A stretch of DNA of 64,000 bases from Caballeronia telluris (lineage in GTDB: Bacteria; Pseudomonadota; Gammaproteobacteria; Burkholderiales; Burkholderiaceae). Each line of letters begins with the position of its first letter. Position 1 is the stretch's first letter. The notes under the pieces are model-generated. The model saw only the letters and a program-made list of their open reading frames with translations, ran no database searches and was not told where the DNA came from. A program made the position numbers and the translations under genes. The stretch spans positions 1 to 64,000 of the forward strand of contig NZ_FCNZ02000013.1 of NCBI RefSeq assembly GCF_001544495.1, in the 5' to 3' direction. Below are positions 53,974-63,669 of this stretch, piece by piece.

Positions 53974-55188
53974 ATGTCCACCCATTCTTCCACCACGCGT
54001 CCCAGCGACCTCGCCATTACCGGACGCATCGTGTCCGTCGTCGTCTTCACCTTCCTGTGCTACCTGACCATCGGCATCCCGCTCGCGGTGCTGCCCGGTT
54101 TCGTGCACACGGACCTCGGCTTCGGCTCGGTGATGGCGGGCGCGGCGATCAGCGTCCAGTACTTCGCGACGCTCGCCTCGCGTCCGCTTGCCGGCCGCAC
54201 CGCCGATACGCTCGGGCCGAAGAAGACGGTGCTCTACGGCCTCATGGCGTGCGCGGCGAGCGGCGTGTTGCTGCTGGGCTCGGCGCTGGCGGCGCAGTGG
54301 CACGCGGTCAGCCTCGTGTTGCTGATCCTCGGGCGGCTCGTGCTCGGTTTCGGTGAAAGCTGGGTCGGCACTGGGTCGATCACGTGGGGCATCGGGCGCG
54401 TCGGGGTATCGAACAACGCGAAGGTCATTTCCTGGAACGGCATCGCCACCTATGGCGCGCTTGCGATCGGCGCGCCGCTCGGCGTGTTCCTCGACCATTC
54501 AATCGGCTTCGCGTCGCTCGGCTTTCTCGTGATCGCGCTCGGCGCGCTCGGCTACTGGCTCGCGACGCGCATGGCGCCCGTTCCGGTCGTGCACGGCGAG
54601 CGCATGTCGTACCGCAGCGTCTTCTTCCGCGTGCTGCCGCACGGACTCGGTCTCGCGCTCGGCTCGGCGGGCTTCGGTTCGATCGCGACGTTCATCACCC
54701 TCTTCTACGCCGCGCACAACTGGCCGAACGCGGCGCTCTCGCTCACGGTGTTCGGCACGATGTTCGTCGGCGCGCGCCTCCTGTTCGCGAACACGATCAA
54801 GACCTACGGCGGCTTTCGCGTCGCGATCGTCTCGTTCGCGTTCGAATGCGCGGGCTTGCTGATGCTGTGGCTCTCCGCCGATCCGACCTTCGCGCTCGCG
54901 GGCGCCGCGCTCACCGGCTTCGGCTTCGCGCTCGTGTTCCCGGCGCTGGGCGTCGAGGCGGTCGGGCTCGTTCCGCCCACGAGCCGTGGCGCGGCGCTCT
55001 CGGCGTATTCGGTGTTCCTCGACTTGTCGCTCGGACTGACCGGGCCGCTTGCGGGCTACATCGCGGGCGAGTTCGGCTATGGCTCGGTGTTCCTGTTCGC
55101 CGCCGTGGCGGCGGCGCTGGCCGTCGCACTGTCGGTCGCGCTGTACATGCGAACCGGACGCGGCGTCGGCGGGCCGGCCACGGCCTGA
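53974..55188 (+). CDS. MFS transporter (YhhS-like)
   Basis: 404-residue inner-membrane transporter with twelve hydrophobic segments. The segment-2/3 loop has [20 protein letters not shown], a variant of the MFS motif, then [19 protein letters not shown] and [20 protein letters not shown]. This fits the YhhS/arabinose-efflux-like group, often drug or metabolite exporters. The substrate is unknown. Divergent from xdhA, so a purine-related role is conceivable but unsupported. A strong terminator lies 24 bases after the stop. Confidence 0.87.
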   Translation: MSTHSSTTRPSDLAITGRIVSVVVFTFLCYLTIGIPLAVLPGFVHTDLGFGSVMAGAAISVQYFATLASRPLAGRTADTLGPKKTVLYGLMACAASGVLLLGSALAAQWHAVSLVLLILGRLVLGFGESWVGTGSITWGIGRVGVSNNAKVISWNGIATYGALAIGAPLGVFLDHSIGFASLGFLVIALGALGYWLATRMAPVPVVHGERMSYRSVFFRVLPHGLGLALGSAGFGSIATFITLFYAAHNWPNAALSLTVFGTMFVGARLLFANTIKTYGGFRVAIVSFAFECAGLLMLWLSADPTFALAGAALTGFGFALVFPALGVEAVGLVPPTSRGAALSAYSVFLDLSLGLTGPLAGYIAGEFGYGSVFLFAAVAAALAVALSVALYMRTGRGVGGPATA

Positions 55189-55712
55189 TCGCCCCGCCAT
55201 CGACGATCAAAGCGCTCGCTCCCGCGAGCGTTTTTTTTGCCGCGTGCCCGGCGTGCAGCGTCGAACGGGCGAGGCGAGCCGCGCCAGTTTCGCAGATCGA
55301 AGCATCCGGAAAAAGTGGACGTCGTCGCGCGGGCCGGCGACGCAGCCGATCCCTCACACGAATGCGCTGCGTGCGGGCCGTGCTGGACATGGATTTGTGT
55401 CGGTGAAACTATTGGAGCGAAACCGACGCGACGCCGTCAGAATCACATCGCGCTCCTCAGGATGGCGCGCGACAACGGCGGCACGCGAGCTGCACAAAGA
55501 AACCGAAGACAAAAGCGAACGTTGCGGCGGACCTCGAATCGAACGTCAAATTCGAGCGAGGAGCGCGAGCCGCGCGGGCAGCATTGAGATACCCTGATGG
55601 AAACGGCCCGCGCGAAAGAACCGAGGTCGGCTACGCTGTCGTTGGCAGCGAGCCGGACACGTTCGCCGGCATCGAGATCGACAACAACACATCCAAATAT
55701 CAGGTGAACGCA
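55189..55712. other. Intergenic region, MFS gene to Hfq-like gene
   Basis: 524 bases containing the MFS terminator at its left end. The rest shows no gene I can support and should hold the promoter of the Hfq-like gene. Confidence 0.5.
55213..55238 (+). terminator. Intrinsic terminator of the MFS gene
   Basis: CGCTCGC, TCCC loop, GCGAGCG, followed at once by eight T. Confidence 0.93.
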
Positions 55713-56018
55713 ATGGTTCAGAAACCCGACGAACCTCAATATGACCTGCTCACTGCCGCACGCGAGGAAAAAGTGCGTGTGGCGGTCTTTCTCGTCAACG
55801 GAATCCGGCTCGTCGGCTACATCGAATCGTTCGACCGGCACGTCGTGATCCTGCGCGCGCCGACCGGCGTGCAGGTCGTCTACAAGCACGCCATCTCGAC
55901 GATCCAGCCCGACACCGGCAAGCCGCCGACCAACCGGCGCACCCACGACACTCCGCATGGCGAGGGCGAACGCTCTTCCGGACCGCGTCGCGGACCGGGC
56001 GAAGGTCACCGGTCGTAA
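55713..56018 (+). CDS. Hfq-family RNA chaperone paralogue
   Basis: 101 residues from an ATG with AGGTG seven bases upstream. The Sm1 motif is [27 protein letters not shown] and Sm2 is [12 protein letters not shown], the YKHAIS being diagnostic of Hfq, which binds U-rich small RNA ends through its proximal face. The N-terminus ([19 protein letters not shown]) aligns with the Hfq first helix. A tail of about 30 residues ([16 protein letters not shown] onward) is basic, Gly/Pro-rich and probably disordered. The housekeeping hfq sits elsewhere, near hflX, in Burkholderia, so this is an extra, stand-alone copy. Confidence 0.9.
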   Translation: MVQKPDEPQYDLLTAAREEKVRVAVFLVNGIRLVGYIESFDRHVVILRAPTGVQVVYKHAISTIQPDTGKPPTNRRTHDTPHGEGERSSGPRRGPGEGHRS

Positions 56019-56020
56019 AA

Positions 56021-56048
56021 AAAGCGCGCCCGCAACGGGGCACGCTTT
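56021..56048. terminator. Terminator between the Hfq-like gene and the convergent small gene
   Basis: AAAGCGCGCCC with GGGGCACGCTTT around GCAAC, one mismatch. The minus strand continues into seven T, and the plus strand has only CTTTC, so it is stronger leftward. Confidence 0.75.
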
Positions 56049-56139
56049 CACATCGGTGTCACGCGGGTTTCATGCTCGCGCCACGACACTCGCCGTTTCT
56101 GAGCGTTTCTGCACGCGTTTTTGCACGCTTTTCTGCCTA

Positions 56140-56421
56140 TTACGCGCGCATCGCGCCGGATCGGTTCGCGGCGCCTTCGACCCAGGGCTTCCGCGAGAGC
56201 ACGTCGCGCAGCACCGCTTCGAGTTCCGGTTCGCCCGGGTGGCAGCCCCATTTGCTGAAGCCCGCCGCCGACGCGATCATGAACCACGAATGCGGCGGAA
56301 ACCATTCGAAGCGCAGCGCACCGTTCTCGAAGACGCGCAGCCGGCCGGTATCGCGATCGAAATCCGCGCACAGCGCGGTGCCGCTCTGATGCGCGCTTGC
56401 TCGGATGAGGCGGTTCAACAT
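56140..56421 (-). CDS. Small protein of unknown function
   Basis: 93 residues from an ATG at 56421 with AGGAG eight bases upstream. The sequence (GTALCADFDRDTGRLRVFE, LRFEWFPPHSWFMIASAAGF, HPGEPELEAVLRDVLSRK) shows no family I know. It reads like a small soluble alpha/beta protein. A good ribosome site, sensible composition and a terminator downstream on its strand support a real gene. Confidence 0.65.
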   Translation of the reverse strand: MLNRLIRASAHQSGTALCADFDRDTGRLRVFENGALRFEWFPPHSWFMIASAAGFSKWGCHPGEPELEAVLRDVLSRKPWVEGAANRSGAMRA

Positions 56422-56601
56422 CGATCGCTCCTGGCTGCGGCCCGCACGACGAGCCGATGGTGTCGCCGCACGCGCGTGCGGCGTTGACGTCCGCATGCAA
56501 GCGGCGAGCGCTCGTCTGCCGGGACACGTCCATCAGACACCCGGCCGAGCGTCGCGTCGGTGCGTTACATGACATTCGGCCGCGCCGGGGAACCCGCCGC
56601 G

Positions 56602-57447
56602 TCAGAGCATTTCCAGATGCTGTTTGTGTTTCGGCGGCCTGAAGTGGCTGTCGATCTGCGCGAGTTCGTCCGGGGTGAGCGCGAGATCCGCCGCCGCGCG
56701 GTTCTCCTTCACATGCGCCACGTTCGACGCCTTCGGAATCGAGCAGACGCCGGGCTGCTGAAGCACCCACGCGAGCGCAATCTGGAACATCGACACGCCG
56801 CGCGCCGCCGCGATGTCGTTCAGCACGCTTTTCTTCGGCAGCCGTGCGTGATCGACGGGGCTGTACGCCATCGCCGGGAGACCGCGTTCGCGCAGCCACG
56901 GCAGCAGGTCGAATTCCGGCCCGCGACGCGCGACGTTGTAGAGAATCTGGTCGGTCGCGCACGCGTTGCCGTCGTCGAGCGCGAAGAGTTCCTCCATGTC
57001 GTCGGTGTCGAAGTTGCTCACGCCCCAGTGACGGATCTTGCCGTCGCGCTTCAACTTTTCGAAGCCGGCCACCGCGCCTTCGAGATCCTCGCCGCCGCGC
57101 CAGTGCAGCAAATACAGTTCGATGCGGTCGGTGTTCAGGCGCTTCAGACTGCGCTCGCACGCCGCCTGCACGCCGCGCTCGCTGGCGTTGTGCGGATACA
57201 CCTTGCTCACGATGAAAATGTCGTCGCGCAGGCTGCCGAGCGCTTCGGCGATCAGCTTTTCGCTTTCGCCGTCGCCGTACATCTCGGCGGTGTCGATGAG
57301 CGTCATGCCGAGTTCGACGCCCGCGCGCAACGCGGCGATCTCGTCCCGGCGCGCGCCCGCGCGTTCGCCCATTCCCCAGGTGCCCTGGCCGAGCTTCGGA
57401 ATCGCCTCGCCGGTCGGCAAGGCTACGGTTTCAATCGATTGGGTCAT
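56602..57447 (-). CDS. Aldo/keto reductase
   Basis: 281-residue NADPH-dependent oxidoreductase of the AKR superfamily. The catalytic tetrad is visible as Asp (LIDTAEMYGDGESE), Tyr in AEMYGDG, Lys (VSKVYPHNAS) and His (ELYLLHWRGG). GVSNFDTDDMEELF and SIPKASNVAHVKENRAA are the conserved cofactor-binding blocks. The group resembles E. coli YeaE. The natural substrate is unknown, probably small carbonyl compounds. Confidence 0.92.
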   Translation of the reverse strand: MTQSIETVALPTGEAIPKLGQGTWGMGERAGARRDEIAALRAGVELGMTLIDTAEMYGDGESEKLIAEALGSLRDDIFIVSKVYPHNASERGVQAACERSLKRLNTDRIELYLLHWRGGEDLEGAVAGFEKLKRDGKIRHWGVSNFDTDDMEELFALDDGNACATDQILYNVARRGPEFDLLPWLRERGLPAMAYSPVDHARLPKKSVLNDIAAARGVSMFQIALAWVLQQPGVCSIPKASNVAHVKENRAAADLALTPDELAQIDSHFRPPKHKQHLEML

Positions 57448-57521
57448 CGCGTTCTCCTCGAAGCACTATCGTACTTCGGTCCGCGCGGGCGCCGCGGGTT
57501 CCCCGGATCGTCGCGAAGCGT

Positions 57522-59210
57522 TCAAAGCAGCCCGACGACGAGCGGCCCGAGCAGCGTCAAAAGGACGTTCGCGAGCGCATAGGTGATCGCGAACGGCACC
57601 GTCGGCACGCCGCTCGCGGCTTTGTCGAGCACGGCGCCGAATGCCGGATTCGCGCTGCGCGAACCGGTAAGCGCGCCGGCGAGCAGCGCGGCGTTGTCGT
57701 AGCGCAGCACGTAGCGGCCGAACAGCATCGTCAGCAAGAGCGGAAACAGCGTGACGAACACGCCGAGCAGGAAGATCGTGAGGCCGCTCTCCTTGACCGT
57801 CACGACCGCCTGCAGTCCCGAGTTGATCCCAACCACCGCGACGAACGCGGCCAGCCCGAAATCCTTGAGCAGTTGCGAGGCCGCCGGCGGCATCACACCG
57901 TACATCGGATGCTTGCCGCGCATCCAGCCGAACACGAGCCCTGCGAGCAGGCACCCGCCGCCCGAGCCGAGCGTGAGCGGAATGCCGCCCAGGTTCACCA
58001 CGACGAGGCCGATCAGCAATCCCACCACGATGCCGACGCCCATGTAGATGAAGTCGGTCTTGTTGGTGTACGGCAGCTCGTAGCCGGCGGCATCGACGGC
58101 GCGTCTGGTGTCCTGCGGCGACCCGAAGAACGTGATCACGTCGCCGTGTTCGAGTTCGGTTTCGGGCAGCACCGGCAGCGGCCGGTCCACGCGCCGGATC
58201 TCGTGGATATAGACGCCATGCCGCAATTCGCGGTCGACGCTCGCGCGCACCGCCGCGATCGTCGTGTGATTCATGCCGCGGCGCGTGAACACGCCCTGGC
58301 GGCGCTGCATGACGAGGCTGATGCCGTCGGTGTCGCCGACTTCCTCGCCGAGTTGCGACGCCGCCGCGACCATCACTTCCCGGCGCCCGACGACGAGCAC
58401 GATGTCGCCGGCTTCGAGCATCACGTCCGGACGCGGTTCGAGCGGCTTGCCCGCGCGCCGGATGCGCTCGATCGTGATCATGTCCTGCTCCGCCGTCTCG
58501 ATCTGCGCGACGGTGCGTCCACCGCCGCCGAGCACGCGAAACGCGCGCCCGACGAGCACCGGCAACGTCGACGTCTGCCCCGCGCCCGGCCCGCTACCGC
58601 CCGTGCCGGCCAGCGCCTTCTCGGCGTCGAGCGCGGCGTCGTGCAGGTTCTGGCCCATGAACTTCGGCAGGATGTTCACACACACGATGATCGCGCCGAG
58701 CGAGCCGAACACGTAGGTGACGGCGTAGGCAATCGCGACATCCGACTGCAGCGCCTTCGTTTCCGCCGCCGGCAGGCCGAGCCGCGCGATGGCGTCGCCG
58801 GCCGTGCCGATGATCGCCGACTGCGTGAGCGCGCCGCCCGCGAGCCCCGCCGCGAGACCCTTGTTCAGCCCGAAAAGCCGCGCGCAGACGATCACCGTGA
58901 CGAGCGCGGTCGCGGCAAGAAACACGGCCATCGCGATCTCGCGCAGCGTGCGCCGATTGAGCGAGTTGAAGAACTGCGGGCCCGAGTCGTACCCGACCGC
59001 GTAGATGAAGACGGCGAACATCACGGATTTGACGCCGTTGTCGATCTGCACGCCCACCTGGCTGATCACGACCGCCGCGAGCAGCGATCCGCCCACGCCG
59101 CCGAGCTGGAACTTGCCGAAGTTGATCTGGCCGATCAGGTAGCCGATCGCGAGCGACAGGAAAAGCGCCACTTCCGGCGACTTCTGGACGATCTGGTGTA
59201 GCCAGTCCAT
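57522..59210 (-). CDS. AspT/YidE-family transporter (first of a tandem pair)
   Basis: 562 residues of the aspartate:alanine exchanger family. Two blocks of about five membrane spans flank a cytoplasmic region with two RCK_C (TrkA-C) domains (about 205-370; MLEAGDIVLVVGRREV, ELEHGDVITFFG). The C-terminal block starts KTDFIYMGVGIVVGLLIGLV and contains GSGGGCLLAGLVFGW, characteristic of the family. Tetragenococcus AspT exchanges aspartate and alanine to make proton motive force; substrates of the proteobacterial paralogues are mostly unknown. AGGGA precedes the ATG. The paralogue lies 29 bases upstream. Confidence 0.87.
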   Translation of the reverse strand: MDWLHQIVQKSPEVALFLSLAIGYLIGQINFGKFQLGGVGGSLLAAVVISQVGVQIDNGVKSVMFAVFIYAVGYDSGPQFFNSLNRRTLREIAMAVFLAATALVTVIVCARLFGLNKGLAAGLAGGALTQSAIIGTAGDAIARLGLPAAETKALQSDVAIAYAVTYVFGSLGAIIVCVNILPKFMGQNLHDAALDAEKALAGTGGSGPGAGQTSTLPVLVGRAFRVLGGGGRTVAQIETAEQDMITIERIRRAGKPLEPRPDVMLEAGDIVLVVGRREVMVAAASQLGEEVGDTDGISLVMQRRQGVFTRRGMNHTTIAAVRASVDRELRHGVYIHEIRRVDRPLPVLPETELEHGDVITFFGSPQDTRRAVDAAGYELPYTNKTDFIYMGVGIVVGLLIGLVVVNLGGIPLTLGSGGGCLLAGLVFGWMRGKHPMYGVMPPAASQLLKDFGLAAFVAVVGINSGLQAVVTVKESGLTIFLLGVFVTLFPLLLTMLFGRYVLRYDNAALLAGALTGSRSANPAFGAVLDKAASGVPTVPFAITYALANVLLTLLGPLVVGLL

Positions 59211-59239
59211 CGGGTCCCTTTATGGTGGTGGGCGCCGCC

Positions 59240-60922
59240 CTAGCCGAACTTGCCCGCGAGGCCGACGATCAGCGGGCCCATCAGCGGCAGCAGCACGTTC
59301 GAGAGCGCGTAGGTGATCGTGTAGCCGATGACGGGCGTCGAGTTGCCGGTCACGCCGACGAGCGCACTGATCGCCGGCGTGCTGCACTGCTGTCCGGCGA
59401 TCGCACCGAGCAGCATCGGCACTTCGAGCTTCAGCAGGAACCGTCCGACGAACAGCGAGACGAGCGCCGGCCCGAGCGTGATGACGACCCCCGCGACCGG
59501 CAGCGCGACGCCGTATTCGCGGATCAGGCGCACGGCGTCGGCGCCCGCCGACAGCCCGACCGCCGCGATGAACGTGCAGAGGCCGAAGTCCTTCAATATC
59601 TGCGCGGCCGCCGAGGGCAGCGAGCCGATCAGCGGATAGCGCGAGCGGATCCAGCCGAACAGCAGCCCGGCGAGGAGACACCCGCCGCCCGTGCCGAGCG
59701 TCACGTCGATGCCGCCCATCCGCGCGGAGAGCCGCCCGAGCGCAATGCCGACGAGCACGCCGAGGCCGAGGAACACGAAGTCGGTCTTCTGCGTCGCGCG
59801 CACGACGTAGCCGAGCTTCGCCGCGCCGCGCGCCACGTCTTCCCGCGCCCCGACGAGCGTCAGCACGTCGCCGCGATGCAATTCCGTGCCGGGCAGCGCG
59901 GGAATCGTGCTGTCGAGCCGCGTGACCGCCGAGATGAAGACGCCGCGCGCGTCCGCGGGCGACGCGCGCTCGCGCACCTGTGCGACCGTTAAGCCGTGCA
60001 CGCCGCGATGCGTGAGCATGACGTCGAGCTTGTCGGCGTAGGCATCGGCGACATCCGCGCCGAACACTTCCTCGCCGATGGCGGGGATCGCCTGCACGAC
60101 CGCTTCGCGCCGTCCGCCGATCAGGATGCGATCGCCCGGTTTCAGCACGACGGCCGGCTGCGCGCGGATCACCGAGCGGCTGCGCGTCACGCGCTGCACG
60201 CTGATGTTGTGGCCGTAGCGCGCTTCGAGTTCGCCGATGGTCTGCCCCGCCGCGCCGATCACCTTCACTTCGCGCCCGACGAGCGGCGGCGCGGCGAGGC
60301 TCTGGCCTTCCGCGAGGGCGCCGTCGCCGCCGAGCTTGCGCCACAGCCGCTCGGACTCCTCGCGCAGGTTCACGCGCAAGAGGAGCGGCGCGAATTGGCT
60401 CGTGAACAGCACGATCGTGACGAGCCCGAACAGGTAGCTCACGCTGTACGCGGTGACGATGTTCGCCTGCAGGCGCGCGGTGTCGGCGGCGGAAAGGCCG
60501 AGCCGGCCGATCGCCTCGGACGCGGTGCCGACCACCGCCGATTCGGTCGCGGCGCCCGCGAGCAGGCCGGCGGCGGTGCCCTGGTCGAGCTTGAACATCG
60601 CGACGGCGCCGAGCACGAGCCCGATCACGACGACCATCTCGACGATCGACAGGATGCCGTAGCGCCAGCCCCGGCCGATGTTGGCGAAGAACTGCGGGCC
60701 GCCCGTGAAGCCGAGCGCGAAGATGAAAAGCGCGAAGGCGATGTTTTTCAGATCGGGAGAAATGCGCGCGCCGCTTTGCCCGAGGATCAGCGCGACGATC
60801 AGCGTGCCGCAGACGCCGCCGAGCTGGATCGGGCCGATCTTCACGGAGCCGATGAGATAACCGATCGCCAGACTGGCGAACAGCGCGATTTCAGGCTGAG
60901 CGGCGAGCAACTGCCAGAGCAT
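59240..60922 (-). CDS. AspT/YidE-family transporter (second of a tandem pair)
   Basis: 560 residues with the same layout as its neighbour: N-terminal membrane block (IALFASLAIGYLIGSVKIGP, GGPQFFANIGRG), two RCK_C domains (VLKPGDRILIGGRREA, ELHRGDVLTLVGARED) and a C-terminal block (KTDFVFLGLGVLVGIALG, GTGGGCLLAGLLFGW). It is clearly homologous to, but well diverged from, the next gene. The pair may form a hetero-oligomer or two carriers for one pathway. The divergent LysR gene at 61,445 is a candidate regulator. Confidence 0.87.
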   Translation of the reverse strand: MLWQLLAAQPEIALFASLAIGYLIGSVKIGPIQLGGVCGTLIVALILGQSGARISPDLKNIAFALFIFALGFTGGPQFFANIGRGWRYGILSIVEMVVVIGLVLGAVAMFKLDQGTAAGLLAGAATESAVVGTASEAIGRLGLSAADTARLQANIVTAYSVSYLFGLVTIVLFTSQFAPLLLRVNLREESERLWRKLGGDGALAEGQSLAAPPLVGREVKVIGAAGQTIGELEARYGHNISVQRVTRSRSVIRAQPAVVLKPGDRILIGGRREAVVQAIPAIGEEVFGADVADAYADKLDVMLTHRGVHGLTVAQVRERASPADARGVFISAVTRLDSTIPALPGTELHRGDVLTLVGAREDVARGAAKLGYVVRATQKTDFVFLGLGVLVGIALGRLSARMGGIDVTLGTGGGCLLAGLLFGWIRSRYPLIGSLPSAAAQILKDFGLCTFIAAVGLSAGADAVRLIREYGVALPVAGVVITLGPALVSLFVGRFLLKLEVPMLLGAIAGQQCSTPAISALVGVTGNSTPVIGYTITYALSNVLLPLMGPLIVGLAGKFG

Positions 60923-61444
60923 GGATTATCTCTTTCTCTGCGAAATAAACGGCTTTATTCCGGATAGGACGAGATTCGTACAGTTGTTTACACGACATTG
61001 GCACCCGTTCTGCGATAACAGGTTGCAATTTCCGAATCAGAGTTTAGCTTCCATAAAGCGAAACGCGAAACGGTACACACTTGACAACTATTCTCAGATT
61101 TACGACTAAGCATTTATAGAATAACAAATGGCGCAAACTGCAAATCCAGCAGCGCCTTGCTTACCAAGCCGCTGGCGCAACATTCCAAGAATACTTCGCG
61201 TTCTGCAAAATCGTCACCGGCCCTCTCTGGTCATTTTTACACGTGCATTTCGCCGCCGTGGTCAGTGAATTCCGGTCGCTAGCATACAAGTATTAAGAAC
61301 CCGTACGAAATACCGTGAAGAAATTAAATATTGTAATTTGAACCGGCTGTCAATATTATTTCCTTGCGGGTCTCTAAAAATCCGCTGTATCGAGGTCGAC
61401 GTTTTGCATCGGATAAATCGACACATCTTCCGAGGGTCATAGTG
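60923..61444. other. AT-rich divergent intergenic region, AspT pair / lysR
   Basis: 522 bases, noticeably richer in A and T than the rest of the window. It should carry both divergent promoters and LysR sites. A TTGACA at 61081 has no -10 at correct spacing, so I do not call a promoter. No small gene is supported. Confidence 0.5.
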
Positions 61445-62458
61445 ATGAATCAGATTCATGCCATGCGAGTCTTCGTCCGCGTCTCCGAGACTGAAAGTTT
61501 CCGACGCGCAGCACAACAACTCGACGTATCGAATGCGTTAGTCACCCGATCGATCGCCATGCTCGAAGCGCACCTGCGCACGCGTCTCATCAACCGCACC
61601 ACGCGTAATCTTTCGCTCACCGAAGCCGGCACGCGCTATCTGGAAGGCTGCCGCGCCCTGCTGGAAGAACTGGACAATCTGGAATCCGCGCTCGCGCACA
61701 CCGAAGGCGAACCGAGCGGCACCTTGCGCGTCGTGGCGTCGAGTTCGCTGTCGCTGCTCACGCTGACACCGCTCATCGACGGCTTCCGCAAGCTCTATCC
61801 CAGGGTCAACGTGCGGCTCACGCTGGCCGAACGCCACGTCGATCTGGTGGAAGACGGCTTCGACGTCGGCATCGTCACCGCCTTCATGGTGACAAGCACC
61901 GCGCTCGTCGAACGTCCGGTCGCGACCAACCCGCTGATTCCGGTCGCCACGCCCGCCTACCTCGCCGAGCACGGCACGCCGCGCGCGCCCGTCGACCTGC
62001 AGGCGTATCCGTCGGTCGCGCTGCCCAACGAAATCCGCAGTTCCACCTGGCATTTTCGCCATCGCCACGGCGCCTCCGATCAGGTCACGCTCGCGCCGGT
62101 CTACACGGTCAACAACGCGCTGATGGTGCGCCTCGCGACGCTCGCGGGCATGGGTTTCTCCGTCCTTCCGGAAGGCCTCGTCAGAGCCGACCTCGATGCC
62201 GGAACGCTCGTGCGGGTCCTGCCCGACTACGCAATCGACGATCCCGACATGAAGGTTTCGGTGGTCTATCCCGGACGCCAGTACCTGCCCGCCAAGACGC
62301 GCTTTTTCATCGATTACACGCTCGCCAAGCTCGCGCCGCAGGTGAACGGCGGCGTCGAACGCCCGGACGCGGTGTTGACCCACGTGCCCGGCTTCATGCC
62401 GATTTCGACCGCAAGCGCGGGGCACGCCATGCCGCTGGCGGACCGGTCCACTCACTGA
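61445..62458 (+). CDS. LysR-family transcriptional regulator
   Basis: 337 residues from MNQIHAMRVFVRVSETESF at 61445. The helix-turn-helix FRRAAQQLDVSNALVTRSIA and RLINRTTRNLSLTEAG are typical of the CrgA/AaeR-like group, and the effector domain starts near GTLRVVASSSLSLLTLTPLI. The C-terminus is about 30 residues longer than usual (GHAMPLADRSTH end). It is divergent from the AspT pair and directly upstream of a lactate dehydrogenase relic. The usual LysR logic suggests control of one of these neighbours. Confidence 0.92.
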   Translation: MNQIHAMRVFVRVSETESFRRAAQQLDVSNALVTRSIAMLEAHLRTRLINRTTRNLSLTEAGTRYLEGCRALLEELDNLESALAHTEGEPSGTLRVVASSSLSLLTLTPLIDGFRKLYPRVNVRLTLAERHVDLVEDGFDVGIVTAFMVTSTALVERPVATNPLIPVATPAYLAEHGTPRAPVDLQAYPSVALPNEIRSSTWHFRHRHGASDQVTLAPVYTVNNALMVRLATLAGMGFSVLPEGLVRADLDAGTLVRVLPDYAIDDPDMKVSVVYPGRQYLPAKTRFFIDYTLAKLAPQVNGGVERPDAVLTHVPGFMPISTASAGHAMPLADRSTH

Positions 62459-62484
62459 CGGATTCCCGGTATGCCGACCCGCAT

Positions 62485-62984
62485 GATCGGATCGGCCGTG
62501 TGTTCGGCGGCATCATGGCGGGTTTCGGCATGAACGTGCTGGCGTACGATCCCGGCACGCCCGCCGAGGACCTGCTCGCACGCGGCGCGCGCTACGTGCC
62601 GCTCGCTGTCCGCTCTTGCCGGCGACGTATCACCTCATCGACGAACGCGCGCTCGGCAAGATGAAGCGCGGTGCGATGCTGATCAACACCGGGCGCGGCG
62701 GGCTCGTCGAAAGCAATGCGCTGGCCGGTGCATTGAAGAGCGGCCAGCTGGGCCATCTCGGGCTCGACGTCTACGAGGAAGAAGGCGGCCTCTTCTTCGA
62801 GGACCACTCGAACCGTCTCCTGCAGGACGACGTGCTCGCGCGCCTCCTGATGTTTCCGAACGTGATCGCCACGTCGCACCAGGCGTTCTTCACGCGCGAG
62901 GCGCTGCTCGAAATCGCCACGACGACGCTCGGCAACGTCAGGGCGTGGCAGGACGGCGCGCCGACCAACGTGGTCGACGGCTGA
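62485..62984 (+). pseudogene. D-lactate dehydrogenase (2-hydroxyacid dehydrogenase) remnant
   Basis: Two out-of-frame pieces of one enzyme. The first (62485 to about 62612) reads [20 protein letters not shown] and [11 protein letters not shown], the NAD-binding domain start. Then an internal deletion and frame change lead to [56 protein letters not shown] and [16 protein letters not shown], the C-terminal end of LdhA. The catalytic N-terminal domain and about 15 residues at the junction are absent, so it is non-functional. Confidence 0.85.
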
Positions 62985-63006
62985 GGCGCTTTCGGCCCGC
63001 GCGAAC

Positions 63007-63513
63007 TCAGATATCCCCGTATTCCGACGACGCCTCGCCCGACGCCGCGCACATCTGGCGCAGCAGTTCGGCTTCGCGCTCGTGCACTTCCACCGGCATG
63101 CACAGCGCGCCCGCGTGCGCGAGATAGCGCGCGCGATGCTGGCCGTTCCGGAACGACACCACGCCCTCCCGGTGCACGCCGATGAGCCCTAGGAGCCCCG
63201 GCGCGCGCCGCGCCGAGATCGTCACATAAGGCATTTCGGGCACGCGCGGATTGTCGGGATCGAGGAATTCGCGGATTCCTTTTACCTTGCCCGCATGCCA
63301 GTCGCTGACGGCCGTGAGCACATAGTCGGTCTCGTCGCGATCGGCGCATTCGAGAAGCCGCTTGACGTCGACCAGCACGACCTGATGACGCGAGTCGCGC
63401 CCCGTGAAGACGCGCTTCAGGCGCACGAAGTCGTACAGCGCGTGGCCTTGCAGCCGCACGATCCAGACCGCTTCGGCAGCGGCCGGGGCAATCATCGCAG
63501 TATCGATCGACAT
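63007..63513 (-). CDS. ParB/Srx-fold-like protein, possible plasmid fertility inhibition factor relative
   Basis: 168 residues from an ATG at 63513 without a clear ribosome site; starts at 63543 or 63495 are alternatives. The C-terminal half has VSFRNGQHRARYLAHAGALC, resembling the GxHR nucleotide-binding box of ParB/sulfiredoxin folds, preceded by VVLVDVKRLLECADRDE. Proteins annotated as plasmid fertility inhibition factors (Osa-like) share this fold. Whether it acts on conjugative plasmids is unknown. It is divergent from the exonuclease gene. Confidence 0.6.
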   Translation of the reverse strand: MSIDTAMIAPAAAEAVWIVRLQGHALYDFVRLKRVFTGRDSRHQVVLVDVKRLLECADRDETDYVLTAVSDWHAGKVKGIREFLDPDNPRVPEMPYVTISARRAPGLLGLIGVHREGVVSFRNGQHRARYLAHAGALCMPVEVHEREAELLRQMCAASGEASSEYGDI

Positions 63514-63669
63514 AGAGAAGAGCCGGGGCCGCGCGCACTCCATGCGCACGCTTGTTAAGTGAAACTTGTACACCCTAGTGACGGTTCGTGAAAGACTCAT
63601 GACGGGCACGGCATGTGCTCTGTTGCGTGAATCAAACTACGCTCATCCGAAGGACGAGCCGGAGCGAGG

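Noticed and set aside
57873..59201. Plus-strand 442-codon frame
   Set aside because: Antisense to the AspT-type gene; Arg/His/Asp-rich shadow without domains.
61081..61120. TTGACA and TATAGA as a promoter for the second lysR gene
   Set aside because: The spacing is 28 bases, too long for a sigma70 promoter.
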